Below are positions 8,714-18,427 of a stretch of DNA of 64,000 nucleotides, in pieces. The DNA comes from Verrucomicrobiia bacterium (GTDB lineage Bacteria > Verrucomicrobiota > Verrucomicrobiia > Limisphaerales > JADLHS01): the NCBI GenBank assembly GCA_011525685.1, contig WYBW01000181.1:1-64000 (forward strand). Direction: 5' to 3'. Position numbers and translations under genes: made by a program. Under the pieces are notes generated by a model. That model was not told the DNA's origin and ran no database searches. It saw only the letters and a program-made list of their open reading frames with translations. Position 1 is the first letter of the stretch; each line of letters starts with the position of its first letter.

Positions 8714-11659
8714 ATGAGTCTTATATCCGGGCGAACCTCATGGCGCTGCTTTTCGTGCCTGACCGTGTTGACGGTGACAGCGACGGTGACCATGGCCCAG
8801 CCCAATGCGGCAAGGCCGCGGGAGTTTGCGCCTGGCGCGTTGGAGCGATTGGAGAACCTGCCAGCGGGACGATTCCGCGCGCAGCTTGACCGGCTTCCGC
8901 CCCTGGCCCGGCAACGGGCGCACGAATGGCTGCGAGGATTCCACTTCACCGAACTGGACCTCGAGACACTGCACACAGATGAGGAGGGCGCGATCTTTTA
9001 TGCCGATGTTTTCTCCACCGAAGCGGTCCCGGAACAAACCGAGCCGCCGGACGTGAGCGCCGCCGCCGTGCCGGTCAGTCCGTTTCCCGCGAGCCTCGTC
9101 TTTCACAGCCGGCCGGGAGCGCCCAACGTGCTGTATCTCAATTTCGCCGGAGAACAGGTCACCGGCACGGCCTGGAACAGTTCGCTGGGCCGGACGAATA
9201 TTCCCGCCCAGCCTTTCAGTTCGGACAGCGACTTCTCGACGTTCAGCGATTCGGAACAGGCGGCCATCAAGCGAATCTGGCAGCGTGTGGCCGAGGACTT
9301 TGCGCCGTTCAACATTGACGTGACCACGGAACGGCCCGCGACGTTCACCTCGCGCACGGCCCACGCCTTGATCACGCGCAACACCGACGCCAATGGCGAT
9401 CCGAATCCCTCCTCGTCCGCGGGCGGTGTGGCTTACGTGAACGTATTTGGCGGCAGCAGTTTTGCGAATTACCGACCGGCGTGGGTTTACAACAATAATC
9501 TGGGCAACTCCGAGGCCAACATCGCCGAGGCCACCTCGCACGAGATCGGCCACAATCTGGGCTTGAGCCACGACGGCAAGACGGACGGCTCCGCGTATTA
9601 CGGCGGGCATGGCAGCGGCGACATCTCCTGGGGGCCGCTCATGGGCACCGGTTACGGCCGCAACGTGAGCCAGTGGTGCAAAGGCGAGTATTATCTGGCC
9701 AACAACACGCAGGACGATCTGACGGTGATTGCCGGGAAGATTTCCTACCGCACCGACGATCACGGTGACACGCGGGCGTCCGCCACCCCGCTGGTGCTCA
9801 CCGGTGGCACCAACGTCGTCTCCACCACACCGGAAAACGATCCGACCAACGCCAACCCGGTCAACAAGGGGGTGCTCGAGCGCAACACGGACGCGGATGT
9901 GTTTTCCTTCATCACCGGCAACGGCGCGATGAGCCTGACTGTGAATCCGTGGATCATGCCCTCTGGCACGCGCGGCGGAAACCTCGATTTGCTGCTCGAA
10001 CTTTACAATGAAGCCGGCGCGCTGTTGCTGACGAACAATGTTTCGAGCCGGACGTATGCCAGCATCCAGACCAACTTGACCGAGGGGCTTTATTTCTTGT
10101 ACGTGCGCAACACGGGCGTCGGCGACCCGTTCAGTTCGACCCCCAGCGGCTACACCTCCTACGCGAGTCTCGGCCAGTATTTCATCAGTGGTTACGTGCG
10201 AGCTTCGGGCTATGTGGCGCCGCCCCAGGCCGAGTTGCAGATCACCGACATCAATCAGACCGGCACGGGTTCAAAACAATTCAGTGTGAGTTACACCAGC
10301 ATGTTGGCAATTGACGTCTCGACCCTCGACGGCAATGACATTCGCGTCACTGGTCCCAACGGTTACGACCGTTCAGCGCAATGGGTGTCGGTGGACATTC
10401 CCACGGACGGGACGCCTCGCGTGGCCACCTACGCTGTCAATCCGCCCTCGGGCAGCGAGTGGACGCACCATGATGCGGGCGTTTACACGGTCTGGTTGCG
10501 GACCAACCAGGTGAGTGACACGCAGGGCAGATGGGTGTCAGCTCAGGCGCTGGGCCAGTTCCAAGTGAACGTGCCGATGGTGGTGTTCCGCGACCGCCTC
10601 GACGTCAACGCCGGCTGGACGCTGCAACCGCAATGGCAATTCGGCATGCCCGCCTACTCGGGCAGCGGCCCGACCAGCGGCTTCACCGGCACGAACATCA
10701 TCGGCTACAATTTGAGCGGGAATTATGCGAACAATCTCGCCACCGTGTACGCGACTTCGCCGGTGATTGATTGCTCACAGGCCAACTCGCTCTCGCTGCG
10801 GTTTCAACGCTGGCTGCGCCTGCGCAACAACGACACGGCCTTGATTCAGGTTTCGACCAACAACACCGACTGGCTGACCGTCTGGTCCACCACACAGAGC
10901 GTGCAGGACAGTGCGTGGCAATTGGTCGAATACGCGTTGCCCAACGGGGTTGCCGGCAGTCCAACCGTACGCCTGCGTTGGGGGCTGGGATCCAACGCCA
11001 GTCAATCCGACATTGGCTGGAACACGGACGACATCGAAATCGTCGGTCAGCCGGGCGCTCCTCTCCCGCAATTCACCCTTGCCGCAACGGCCAACAACTC
11101 GGCGTGGGGCACGGTGAATCCCGCGCTGGGTAACTACTCCTTGGGCGACACGGTCCAGGTCACCGCCTCTCCCGCACTGTATTTTCGCTTCGCCCAATGG
11201 TCCGGCGACGCCAGCGGCACCAACAATCCGCTCACCGTGGTCCTGACCTCGAATGTGACCTTGCAGGCGGTCTTTGAGGAAATCTTGACCACCAACCACC
11301 CGACGCCGCTGTGGTGGCTGGCCGCGCATGGCTACCGTCAGAATTTCGAGACCGCGGTCCTGAACGTCGGCAGCAACGGCTTCGCCCTGTGGCAGTCCTA
11401 CATCGCCGGCCTGAATCCCAACGATCCCACGAGCCAACTGAAGTTGTCTGTCACCTCTGGCGAGGGTGAGAGCGTGATTCTGAATTGGAACGCCGTCACG
11501 GGACGGCTCTATACTGTCTGGTTTAGCACCAACGGACTGGAGTCATTTACACCGATCAATGGCGCCGCCGACTTGCCGGCCAGCATCACCGGCATCACCA
11601 ACGGTCCCATCAATGCCACACCCGCCACGTTCTACCGATTGGAAGTCCGGAAGCCCTGA
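8714..11659 (+). CDS. Secreted multidomain zinc metalloprotease (reprolysin-like)
   Basis: 981 residues from ATG 8714, which gives a proper signal peptide (MSLISGRTSWRCF then a hydrophobic core ending MAQ); the frame is open further upstream but that part looks non-coding. After a pro-region, the catalytic domain contains HEIGHNLGLSHDG, a HExxHxxGxxH zinc site with H276, E277, H280 and H286. A pre-peptidase C-terminal (PPC) type domain follows at about 360-500, then Ig-like and MAM-like beta domains around 500-780. An InlB-B-repeat-like segment lies at about 788-856 (VNPALGNYSLGDTVQVTASP). It is probably exported through Sec and released or surface-bound. No PEP-CTERM or type IX tail is seen. 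Substrate unknown. The exopolysaccharide export genes follow directly. Confidence 0.88.
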   Translation: MSLISGRTSWRCFSCLTVLTVTATVTMAQPNAARPREFAPGALERLENLPAGRFRAQLDRLPPLARQRAHEWLRGFHFTELDLETLHTDEEGAIFYADVFSTEAVPEQTEPPDVSAAAVPVSPFPASLVFHSRPGAPNVLYLNFAGEQVTGTAWNSSLGRTNIPAQPFSSDSDFSTFSDSEQAAIKRIWQRVAEDFAPFNIDVTTERPATFTSRTAHALITRNTDANGDPNPSSSAGGVAYVNVFGGSSFANYRPAWVYNNNLGNSEANIAEATSHEIGHNLGLSHDGKTDGSAYYGGHGSGDISWGPLMGTGYGRNVSQWCKGEYYLANNTQDDLTVIAGKISYRTDDHGDTRASATPLVLTGGTNVVSTTPENDPTNANPVNKGVLERNTDADVFSFITGNGAMSLTVNPWIMPSGTRGGNLDLLLELYNEAGALLLTNNVSSRTYASIQTNLTEGLYFLYVRNTGVGDPFSSTPSGYTSYASLGQYFISGYVRASGYVAPPQAELQITDINQTGTGSKQFSVSYTSMLAIDVSTLDGNDIRVTGPNGYDRSAQWVSVDIPTDGTPRVATYAVNPPSGSEWTHHDAGVYTVWLRTNQVSDTQGRWVSAQALGQFQVNVPMVVFRDRLDVNAGWTLQPQWQFGMPAYSGSGPTSGFTGTNIIGYNLSGNYANNLATVYATSPVIDCSQANSLSLRFQRWLRLRNNDTALIQVSTNNTDWLTVWSTTQSVQDSAWQLVEYALPNGVAGSPTVRLRWGLGSNASQSDIGWNTDDIEIVGQPGAPLPQFTLAATANNSAWGTVNPALGNYSLGDTVQVTASPALYFRFAQWSGDASGTNNPLTVVLTSNVTLQAVFEEILTTNHPTPLWWLAAHGYRQNFETAVLNVGSNGFALWQSYIAGLNPNDPTSQLKLSVTSGEGESVILNWNAVTGRLYTVWFSTNGLESFTPINGAADLPASITGITNGPINATPATFYRLEVRKP

Positions 11660-11665
11660 CCGGTC

Positions 11666-13171
11666 ATGTTTCCGCTCGCGAATCCGAAGCCAGAACCGAT
11701 GGCTCGGCGCTCAGGCGTCGGGCGGAGAAGCCCTTTGCCGGGCCTGGACCAGGAAACGTTTGCAATTGAAACGATCAGGAAAAACTTTCAAGCTCGCCGG
11801 CATGGATGTGCGAAGAGCGGATCAATCCTTGTCGTTTACAAACTGCCTGCCGGTAAGCCGGTCAACGTGGGCGAAGCGCGCGTAGCGCCCGCCGGTCTGC
11901 TGCCTGTGTCGCAACTCCACCACCGGCCTCTGCGCTTCACCGCCGCTTCCGCCAGTCGCGCGTTCGGTGTCACGATCATTCTGTGCGTGGCGAGCGCGGG
12001 CGCGCAGGAGGCCTTTCGCGCCTCGCTCGCCGGGCAGGACGCCGTCGAGGCCAAGAAGCGCGCCCTGACCAACCAGCGATTCAACGTGAAGTTGGGGCCG
12101 GTTTCGTTGCGCCTCCAGGCCGGTTTGACCTCGGAAGCCACCGATAACGTCCGTTACACGGCCAGCGACGAACAGGCCGATTTGAGCTTCCGTCCGCAAC
12201 TCAACACGCTTGCCGTCTGGCGCGCGACGGAAAAGAACACGCTCTCCCTCTCGCTGGGCGTGGGGTACGCCAAGTACATCAATGCCACCGAGTACGATGG
12301 CTTGTTCATCGCGCCGGGGTCGGATTTGTCGTTCGACGTCTATGTGCAGGATTTCGTCATCAATTTCCACGACCGGTTCTCCTTTTCGCAGGATGTAACC
12401 GGCGACCCGACGGTGAGCGGCATCGGCGGCCTGGACCGGTTTGAGAACACCGTGGGCGTGGGGGTGACGTGGGACCTGAACAAGATGCTGGTCACCGCCG
12501 GCTACGATTACTCGGTGTATGTGCCGACGGCGGACCTTTACTCGTACCAGAGCCGCGGCTCGCACCTGTTCAATGCCGGCAGCGCGCTGGTGATCAATCC
12601 CACCACGTTGGCCGGATTACAGGTGTTTGGCGGACTGACCGATTACGACGAGCCAATTTACAGCGACAACCAGCATGTCGGCGTGGGCGGGTTCGTCAGT
12701 TCTCAATTCAGCCAGTACAGCCGGTTGCGGGCTTCGGTGGGGTACGTGAATTATTTCTTCGACCCTTCGCTCAGTGCCCCCTTCAGCCAGACACTCGATG
12801 GCATCTATCTGGACGCTTCCTACAATCAACGCCTCAACGCTTACTTCAGCCATTCCATTTCGCTGGGGCGGCAACTCCAGGCTGGCTACTCGTCCGACGG
12901 GGTGGAGTTGATTTACTTTCGTCACGTAGGGGTCTGGCGGTTGTTCGCCAAGACCACCATGACCACCACGTTGTCCTACGAGTATTTCAAGGAGGACCGC
13001 CAGCAACCCGAAAAAGGCAACCGCTACGGCGCCGGCCTGGGCTTCTCCCGCCCGGTCACTCGCAAGCTGACCGGAAGCCTGCGCTACGCGTTTTACCTCA
13101 AAGATTCAGACGTGGATGCACGCGACTATACTCAGAATCGGCTTGTGCTGGATTTAATCTATCGCTTTTAA
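11666..13171 (+). CDS. Outer-membrane beta-barrel protein of the exopolysaccharide locus
   Basis: The frame gives 501 residues from ATG 11666. The first 80 codons look non-coding, and a hydrophobic signal (FGVTIILCVASAGAQ) sits near residue 105, so GTG 11906 may be the true start (421 residues). The mature part has many alternating amphipathic strands such as LSLSLGVGYAKYI, KMLVTAGYDYSVYV and YSRLRASVGYVNYFF. It ends with QNRLVLDLIYRF, a C-terminal Phe signature of outer-membrane barrels. It lies 12 bp before a Wza-like gene and probably helps glycan passage or anchors the export system; this role is inferred from context. Confidence 0.78.
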   Translation: MFPLANPKPEPMARRSGVGRRSPLPGLDQETFAIETIRKNFQARRHGCAKSGSILVVYKLPAGKPVNVGEARVAPAGLLPVSQLHHRPLRFTAASASRAFGVTIILCVASAGAQEAFRASLAGQDAVEAKKRALTNQRFNVKLGPVSLRLQAGLTSEATDNVRYTASDEQADLSFRPQLNTLAVWRATEKNTLSLSLGVGYAKYINATEYDGLFIAPGSDLSFDVYVQDFVINFHDRFSFSQDVTGDPTVSGIGGLDRFENTVGVGVTWDLNKMLVTAGYDYSVYVPTADLYSYQSRGSHLFNAGSALVINPTTLAGLQVFGGLTDYDEPIYSDNQHVGVGGFVSSQFSQYSRLRASVGYVNYFFDPSLSAPFSQTLDGIYLDASYNQRLNAYFSHSISLGRQLQAGYSSDGVELIYFRHVGVWRLFAKTTMTTTLSYEYFKEDRQQPEKGNRYGAGLGFSRPVTRKLTGSLRYAFYLKDSDVDARDYTQNRLVLDLIYRF

Positions 13172-13183
13172 TGTAAGTTCATA

Positions 13184-13909
13184 ATGAAGCGCACCATCGT
13201 TCATTTATTTGGCTGGCTGCTCGCCCTCGCGAGCGCCGGGCCTATCGCCCGGGCTGTGGGACAACCGGCGCGGGACGCGTCGGGTTTTCTACCGCCCGTT
13301 CCGGTGGTGGCGGCGGAGTCTCCCCAAGCCGCCGCAAGTGCTGACACCACAACTGTCGCGGCACGGACCACCCCCGGCTCGTACGTGCTGGATGACAAAC
13401 GCAAATTGCTGCCGGGCGACCGTGTGAGTTTTCAAATCCTCGAAGATCGCACCAACGCAATCCCCCTGCTGGTGGCGGAATCTTCCGAACTGGACATTCC
13501 GTACATCGGCCGCATCAGCGTGGCCGGCAAGACCTGCAAGGAACTCGCCAGCGAGGTGAAGATGCTGCTGGAACAGGATTACTATTACCAGGCCACCGTC
13601 ATCATTGGCTTGGACTCGCTGGCCAAGGTGCTGGGCAAGGTTTACGTGTGGGGACCGGTGCGCGCTCAGGGGCCGATTGACATTCCCGCCAACGAAACCT
13701 TCACCGCAGGCAAGGCGATCTTGCGCGCCGGCGGCTTCGGCGACTTTGCCAACAAGAAGGAAGTGAAAGTGGTCCGCAAAACACCCACGGGCAACGTGAC
13801 GCTCAAGGTCAACATGGTGGAAGTCCTGGAGAAGGGCAGAACCGACCAGGACATCCCGCTGGAACCCGAGGATTTCGTCATCGTGCCGCAACGGGCGGTC
13901 AATTGGTAA
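13184..13909 (+). CDS. Polysaccharide biosynthesis/export protein (Wza-like)
   Basis: A 241-residue protein with a signal peptide (residues 1-25). A polysaccharide-export domain begins at about residue 68: SYVLDDKRKLLPGDRVSFQIL, then LDIPYIGRISVAGKTCKELASEVKMLLEQDYYYQATVIIG. An SLBB-type domain follows (KVYVWGPVRAQGPIDIPA, ILRAGGFGDFANKKEVKVVR). It has no lipobox cysteine, unlike E. coli Wza, so it may pair with the separate barrel protein encoded upstream. It ends 7 bp before the chain-length/kinase gene, which supports one operon. Confidence 0.9.
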   Translation: MKRTIVHLFGWLLALASAGPIARAVGQPARDASGFLPPVPVVAAESPQAAASADTTTVAARTTPGSYVLDDKRKLLPGDRVSFQILEDRTNAIPLLVAESSELDIPYIGRISVAGKTCKELASEVKMLLEQDYYYQATVIIGLDSLAKVLGKVYVWGPVRAQGPIDIPANETFTAGKAILRAGGFGDFANKKEVKVVRKTPTGNVTLKVNMVEVLEKGRTDQDIPLEPEDFVIVPQRAVNW

Positions 13910-13916
13910 TCCCATC

Positions 13917-16004
13917 ATGACCGATTCCAACCCGACCATCTCACCGGATCGTTCGCTCCGCTCGGCGCGGTTCTTCAACCGGTTGCATCGTTACAAGAAC
14001 GTGGTGCGGCGGCTCTGGTGGGTCCTCCCGATCACCATCCTGCTTGCGCTGGGCGTGCAACTTTACCGGCTGTGGCAGGCCCCGCCGGCGTATGTCTCCC
14101 TGGGGCGCATGATCGTCAACATCAAGATTCAGATCCCCACCGGCTCGGTCTATACGGAGGAGTTGAGCAACTTCCTGGGCACGCAGGTGGCGCTGATGCG
14201 CAGCAGCACGGTGCAAAATCGTGCGATGGAACGAGTGCGCAGCCTGAAGCCCGACCTGGCACCGACGCCCGTGGAACTGCAAATCACGGTTTCGCCCAAG
14301 ACCACGATCTTCAACCTGCAAGCGGTCGGTCCGACCGAGGAGTTCACCCGCGCCTTTCTGGATGCCTGCATGGAGGAATACATCAACCTGAAGAAGGAGA
14401 TGCGGACATCCACGTCCGAGACGACTTTGGCGGGCATCACCGACCAGTTGATCTTGTTGGAGAAGGATCTGAGAAAAAACGAGGAGGAATTGATTCAATT
14501 CCAGGCCAGCAACAGCGTGGTGTTCCTGCAAGAACAGGACAAGAGCGGCGGCAGTTACCTCGTCCTGCTCAACCGCCAGCTCGCCGCCCTCCGCACCGAA
14601 AGCCAGTTGCTCAACATGCTGGACCTGGATCAGAACCTTGAGCGCCAGCAAAAGGGCGGGCTGATTTCGGCCACCGGCAATGGCGATCCCACTGATCGAA
14701 CCGTGAATTTCCTCCACTCGGACTATTTGAAGGCCAAACAGGAAATCCAGTTGCGCAAGGCCGAGTTACAGGAATGGTCTCAGTTCCTCCGTCCCAAACA
14801 TCCGCGCATGTTGGCGTTGACCGAGGAAATCTCCCGTCGCGAACGCTTGCTCGAGATCTTCCGTCAGCAAAGTCTGGAGCAGTTGGATAACCGCCGCAAC
14901 TCCATCAATCTGCAAATTCAAAACCTCGAGCGCGAAGTGGTGGAATGGGAAACGAAGGCCCTCGAGGTCAGCAAGAAGATGGCCGAGTACGAGCGCATCC
15001 GCGCCAACAAGCAGCGGTTACAGGGGCTTTATGACCGTTTGAGCGCCACCATGCAAACGCTCGGCGTGGACAAGGACATCAGCCCGGAAAGCGTCACCGT
15101 GCTGGAGCGCGCCACGCCCGCGCGAGAAGCACGACCCAGCGCCGCCAAGACGCTGACCATCGCGGGTCTGATTGGACTGTTGGTGGGCTTGGGCATCCTG
15201 CTGGCGGTGGACCGACTGGATGATCGGCCGACCTCCTACACCGAATTGCAGGAGGAATTCGACGAGCCGATCCTTGGCCAGATCCCGCTGGAAGCCACGC
15301 ACGGTCGCAATAACGGCAGCGGACTGCTTCAAGCGGACGATGAGCGCCACGCCTTCATGGAGGCCTATCGCAATCTGCGTTCCTCCCTGCTCTACATGGC
15401 CACGGAGGGGAAACGTCCCCGCACCATCCTGGTTACCAGCGCCGTGCCCGGCGACGGGAAATCCATGACGGCCTCCAACATGGCGATCACCATCGCGTTG
15501 GCGGGCTCGCGTGTGCTGATCGTGGACGCCGACTTGCGCAAGGGCTTGCTGCACCGAAGTTTTGGGCTCGCTTCGACACCGGGGCTGACGGAGATCCTGA
15601 CCGGGCAAGCCGAACCGGCGCAGGTCATTCAGCCGACCGCCACGCCGAATTTGTCCCTCCTCCCGCGCGGCAACACCTCGCGGAATCCCGGGGAGCTGTT
15701 CCTGAATCAAAAGACCGTGAACTTGCTGAAAGAGCTTGCCGGTCAATACGACTATGTGATCGTGGACACCGCGCCGGTGATGGCCGCGGACGATGTGGCC
15801 AGCCTCTCGCCCAATGTGGAAGGCGTCGTGTTCGTCGTGCGCGCCGCCTGCACCTCGGCGCGCGTGGCCCGGGCGGCGCTGGACGTGCTCTATCAACGCG
15901 AGGTCGAGGTCTTGGGCCTGGTCTTCAACGCGGTCGAGACGAATGCCTCCGACTACTACTACTACCGTTACAAGGATTACTATGCCGCGTCGCCGCGCGG
16001 CTGA
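13917..16004 (+). CDS. Polysaccharide co-polymerase with tyrosine autokinase domain (Wzc/BY-kinase)
   Basis: A 695-residue inner-membrane protein. A Wzz-like part holds TM1 near residues 36-52, a long periplasmic coiled-coil region (LILLEKDLRKNEEELIQF, NLQIQNLEREVVEWETK) and TM2 near 412-432. The cytosolic BY-kinase domain has Walker A VPGDGKS with K515, Walker A-prime VLIVDADLRKG with D537/D539, and Walker B YVIVDTAPVMAADD. It ends in a tyrosine cluster (DYYYYRYKDYYAASPRG), the usual autophosphorylation tail. Such proteins control chain length and export of capsule or exopolysaccharide. The kinase is fused to the co-polymerase as in Proteobacteria. Confidence 0.93.
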   Translation: MTDSNPTISPDRSLRSARFFNRLHRYKNVVRRLWWVLPITILLALGVQLYRLWQAPPAYVSLGRMIVNIKIQIPTGSVYTEELSNFLGTQVALMRSSTVQNRAMERVRSLKPDLAPTPVELQITVSPKTTIFNLQAVGPTEEFTRAFLDACMEEYINLKKEMRTSTSETTLAGITDQLILLEKDLRKNEEELIQFQASNSVVFLQEQDKSGGSYLVLLNRQLAALRTESQLLNMLDLDQNLERQQKGGLISATGNGDPTDRTVNFLHSDYLKAKQEIQLRKAELQEWSQFLRPKHPRMLALTEEISRRERLLEIFRQQSLEQLDNRRNSINLQIQNLEREVVEWETKALEVSKKMAEYERIRANKQRLQGLYDRLSATMQTLGVDKDISPESVTVLERATPAREARPSAAKTLTIAGLIGLLVGLGILLAVDRLDDRPTSYTELQEEFDEPILGQIPLEATHGRNNGSGLLQADDERHAFMEAYRNLRSSLLYMATEGKRPRTILVTSAVPGDGKSMTASNMAITIALAGSRVLIVDADLRKGLLHRSFGLASTPGLTEILTGQAEPAQVIQPTATPNLSLLPRGNTSRNPGELFLNQKTVNLLKELAGQYDYVIVDTAPVMAADDVASLSPNVEGVVFVVRAACTSARVARAALDVLYQREVEVLGLVFNAVETNASDYYYYRYKDYYAASPRG

Positions 16005-16051
16005 TCCAATTTGCCGAGTGGGGAACAACTTCTCCTTGCAGGCTTGACCCT

Positions 16052-16633
16052 ATGCCCGGCGCTGATTCCCGCGACGTCTCCGCCGCTCACCCCGCCGCAC
16101 CCTGCTGGTTTTGCCTCCGCTCTCAACCCAAACACGAGCATATCGCCGCCCGTCATGTGAGCCAGTTGCCAGGCGTGGAGACTTTCCTGCCCCGCATCCG
16201 CTTCCGTCGCACTCGCCGCCAGGGGCCAGTTTGGGTGACTGAAGCCTTGTTTCCCAATTACCTGTTTGCCCGGTTCAACTGGCAGACGCAAGTACGCGTG
16301 GTGCGGCACGCTCCCGGGGTCAGCGACGTGGTCCACTTCGGCCCGCGCTGGCCCACCGTGCCCGACGAACTGATGAACGAATTGCGCGCCTGCTTTGGTG
16401 AAACTTCGGTGCATGTCGTCGGCGAGGACTTTGCGCCGGGCGACGAGGTGAAAATCAGCGGTGGCGCATTCCATGGACTGGCTGGCGTGGTCGCCCGGGT
16501 CATGCCCGCGCGTGAACGTGTGGCCGTGCTGTTGGATTTCCTTGGTCGCCAGACCGCTGTAGAACTGCCGGTCGCCGCCGTGATCAGGGAAGGTGAAGTC
16601 CGCGTTCAGTCCGCTGACCGTCAACCTCCCTGA
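16052..16633 (+). CDS. NusG-family transcription elongation factor (RfaH/UpdY/LoaP type)
   Basis: A 193-residue protein. The N-terminal NGN domain has WFCLRSQPKHEHIAARHV, EALFPNYLFARFN and VRHAPGVSDVVHFG. The C-terminal KOW domain has FAPGDEVKISGGAFHGLAGVVARV. It lies 47 bp after the Wzc-like gene rather than in a secE-nusG-rplK cluster, so it is a specialised NusG paralogue. Such paralogues keep RNA polymerase going through long polysaccharide operons. Its target and any ops-like element cannot be seen here. Convergent with the next gene, 30 bp apart. Confidence 0.9.
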   Translation: MPGADSRDVSAAHPAAPCWFCLRSQPKHEHIAARHVSQLPGVETFLPRIRFRRTRRQGPVWVTEALFPNYLFARFNWQTQVRVVRHAPGVSDVVHFGPRWPTVPDELMNELRACFGETSVHVVGEDFAPGDEVKISGGAFHGLAGVVARVMPARERVAVLLDFLGRQTAVELPVAAVIREGEVRVQSADRQPP

Positions 16634-16663
16634 GCGGCATTCCGCCCAGCCGCCGCTTCGACC

Positions 16664-18190
16664 TCAGCCACCCGCGCGCTTCGGCGCCACGCTCGCCTCC
16701 GGCAAGGCCGCCCCATTGGCCGGTGGCGGTGATGACCGAGAGAGGGAAGCGGTTGAGGAAGGAGCAGACCCCAGGCGCAGGACTGCCTTGTGCCAGGCCT
16801 CGGCGGCAATCTCCGACAAATGATCGAATAACCGGGTGGGCATCGCCCCGGAATTGGCAATGATCTCCAAGGTCATCGGTTCAACCGCCCGGATGTGATG
16901 CACGTGACGAAGTTTCTCCACTTGAGGAGCGGGTTGCCCCGGATGCTGCCAGGCGAGCTCCCCGGCATTCGAGGTCAGACGGGCGCGCGCAAAGTCCAGC
17001 TTCCGGAGCAGGAAGCCAAACTCGTCCCACAGAGCCTCGACGGAATCGCAACGTTCCGCCTCCAACTCCAGCCAGCGGCTCAAGGCCAGCGCGTACTGGC
17101 TCTCGTTGCGCATCTCCAGGGAATTGCCGAGCACCCGGCCCAGCGAAAACCACGCGCGGCTGAACTCGAACGCGCGCGCCGAGATGATGAACGTCAGGCA
17201 CAGAAACCCAAACAGAATCGGCAGCCACCGCCCTTGCGACCATAACACGCCGAGCGACATCAGGAGGAACACCAGCGAAATTCCGTAAAAGATCAGCACG
17301 GCCTGCGTGTGCGAAAAGCCGGTGGCCAGCAGCCGGTGATGCAGATGATTTTTATCGGGTCGAAAAATCGGCAGCCCCTTCAACCCCCGCCGCAGGATTG
17401 CCAGCACCACGTCTGCGATGGGCAGGGCCAGCGCGAACAGCGGCGCAATCAGCATCGCGACCACCGTGCCCTTCTGCGAATTCTCGATCGTCAGGATGCC
17501 GATCAGAAAACCGATCAGGTACGCCCCGCCGTCACCGAGATAAATCTTCGCCGGCGGAAAGTTGAAATATAGAAATCCCAGCAACGCGCCGGCCATGCCC
17601 GCCGAGAGACACATCGGCAGATTCCCGGCGCCAATGCTCGCATACGTCAGCAGCACCATCATCATCAATCCCACGCCCGCTGCCAGGCCATCTATCCCGT
17701 CTATGAGGTTGATGAGATTGGTCATCGCCACGATCCAGAACACGGTTGCGAGAATGCCCCAATAACCCAGCGAATAAACCTCACCGGTAAACGGATTCTT
17801 GAACGAGGAAATCTGGCTGCCCGCGGCATACACCAGCAGTGCCACCAGCACCTGCCCGGCCAGTTTGCGCCGCGCTCCCAACGGGCGGCAATCATCCCAA
17901 AAACCGACCAGGAACATGGCCAGCGTGGCGAGGGCCAGCATCAGACCGGAAACCGAAAAAGCCGCAGTTCCCTGGACCACCACCGCGACCACGGCCACGA
18001 CCAGCAGCGAAACCGCGAGCGCCAGGCCGCCGAAACGCGGCACCGGTGTGACATGAGTCTGATGGAACATCCGCGCCGCCTCCACCCCGCTTCCCGCCAG
18101 CGCCTTTCGGCGAATCAGCGGAATCAGCGCAAGGGTGGGCAACAAGCCCAACAAACCAAACAAAATTGCCATTTCGATTTCCATGACCAA
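16664..18190 (-). CDS. WecA/MraY-family undecaprenyl-phosphate sugar-1-phosphate transferase
   Basis: A 508-residue polytopic membrane protein. It has all family motifs: the DD pair (FWDDCRPLG, D99/D100), TNLINLIDGIDGLAAG (D164, D167), IYLGDGGAYLIGF (D220) and the sugar-selectivity motif DKNHLHHRLLATGFSHTQ (H282, H284, H285). It transfers a sugar-1-phosphate, probably GlcNAc-like, to undecaprenyl phosphate on the inner side of the membrane and so starts glycan synthesis. After the last membrane segment near residue 340 there is an extra soluble tail of about 168 residues, not found in plain WecA. It faces the EPS genes on the other strand. Confidence 0.9.
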   Translation of the reverse strand: MVMEIEMAILFGLLGLLPTLALIPLIRRKALAGSGVEAARMFHQTHVTPVPRFGGLALAVSLLVVAVVAVVVQGTAAFSVSGLMLALATLAMFLVGFWDDCRPLGARRKLAGQVLVALLVYAAGSQISSFKNPFTGEVYSLGYWGILATVFWIVAMTNLINLIDGIDGLAAGVGLMMMVLLTYASIGAGNLPMCLSAGMAGALLGFLYFNFPPAKIYLGDGGAYLIGFLIGILTIENSQKGTVVAMLIAPLFALALPIADVVLAILRRGLKGLPIFRPDKNHLHHRLLATGFSHTQAVLIFYGISLVFLLMSLGVLWSQGRWLPILFGFLCLTFIISARAFEFSRAWFSLGRVLGNSLEMRNESQYALALSRWLELEAERCDSVEALWDEFGFLLRKLDFARARLTSNAGELAWQHPGQPAPQVEKLRHVHHIRAVEPMTLEIIANSGAMPTRLFDHLSEIAAEAWHKAVLRLGSAPSSTASLSRSSPPPANGAALPEASVAPKRAGG

Positions 18191-18427
18191 GCCCGTTTCC
18201 AGGGCGAGAGTGCTCGAGATTAGAATCAGGAACCGTGCCGCTTCTCCCCGATGTTCCCGCCTCGCCTGTCATTACAGGGGCCGCTGCCGTGCTGCGCAAG
18301 TGGTTTCTCATCACGGCTTCGGCGTCATCGGCGGCGTCACCGGCACAACCCCTGCGCGGCTGCCTGTCTCCATCTCGGCGCCGATTGCTGTCCAGATTCT
18401 TGGCGGTCGCCGCGAGGTGCAGCGCGG
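18191..18427. other. Intergenic region between two minus-strand genes
   Basis: 237 bp upstream of the WecA-like gene and downstream of the topoisomerase gene. It probably holds the WecA-like promoter. I see no clear terminator with a T-run, no repeat of the families found elsewhere and no RNA gene. Confidence 0.3.
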
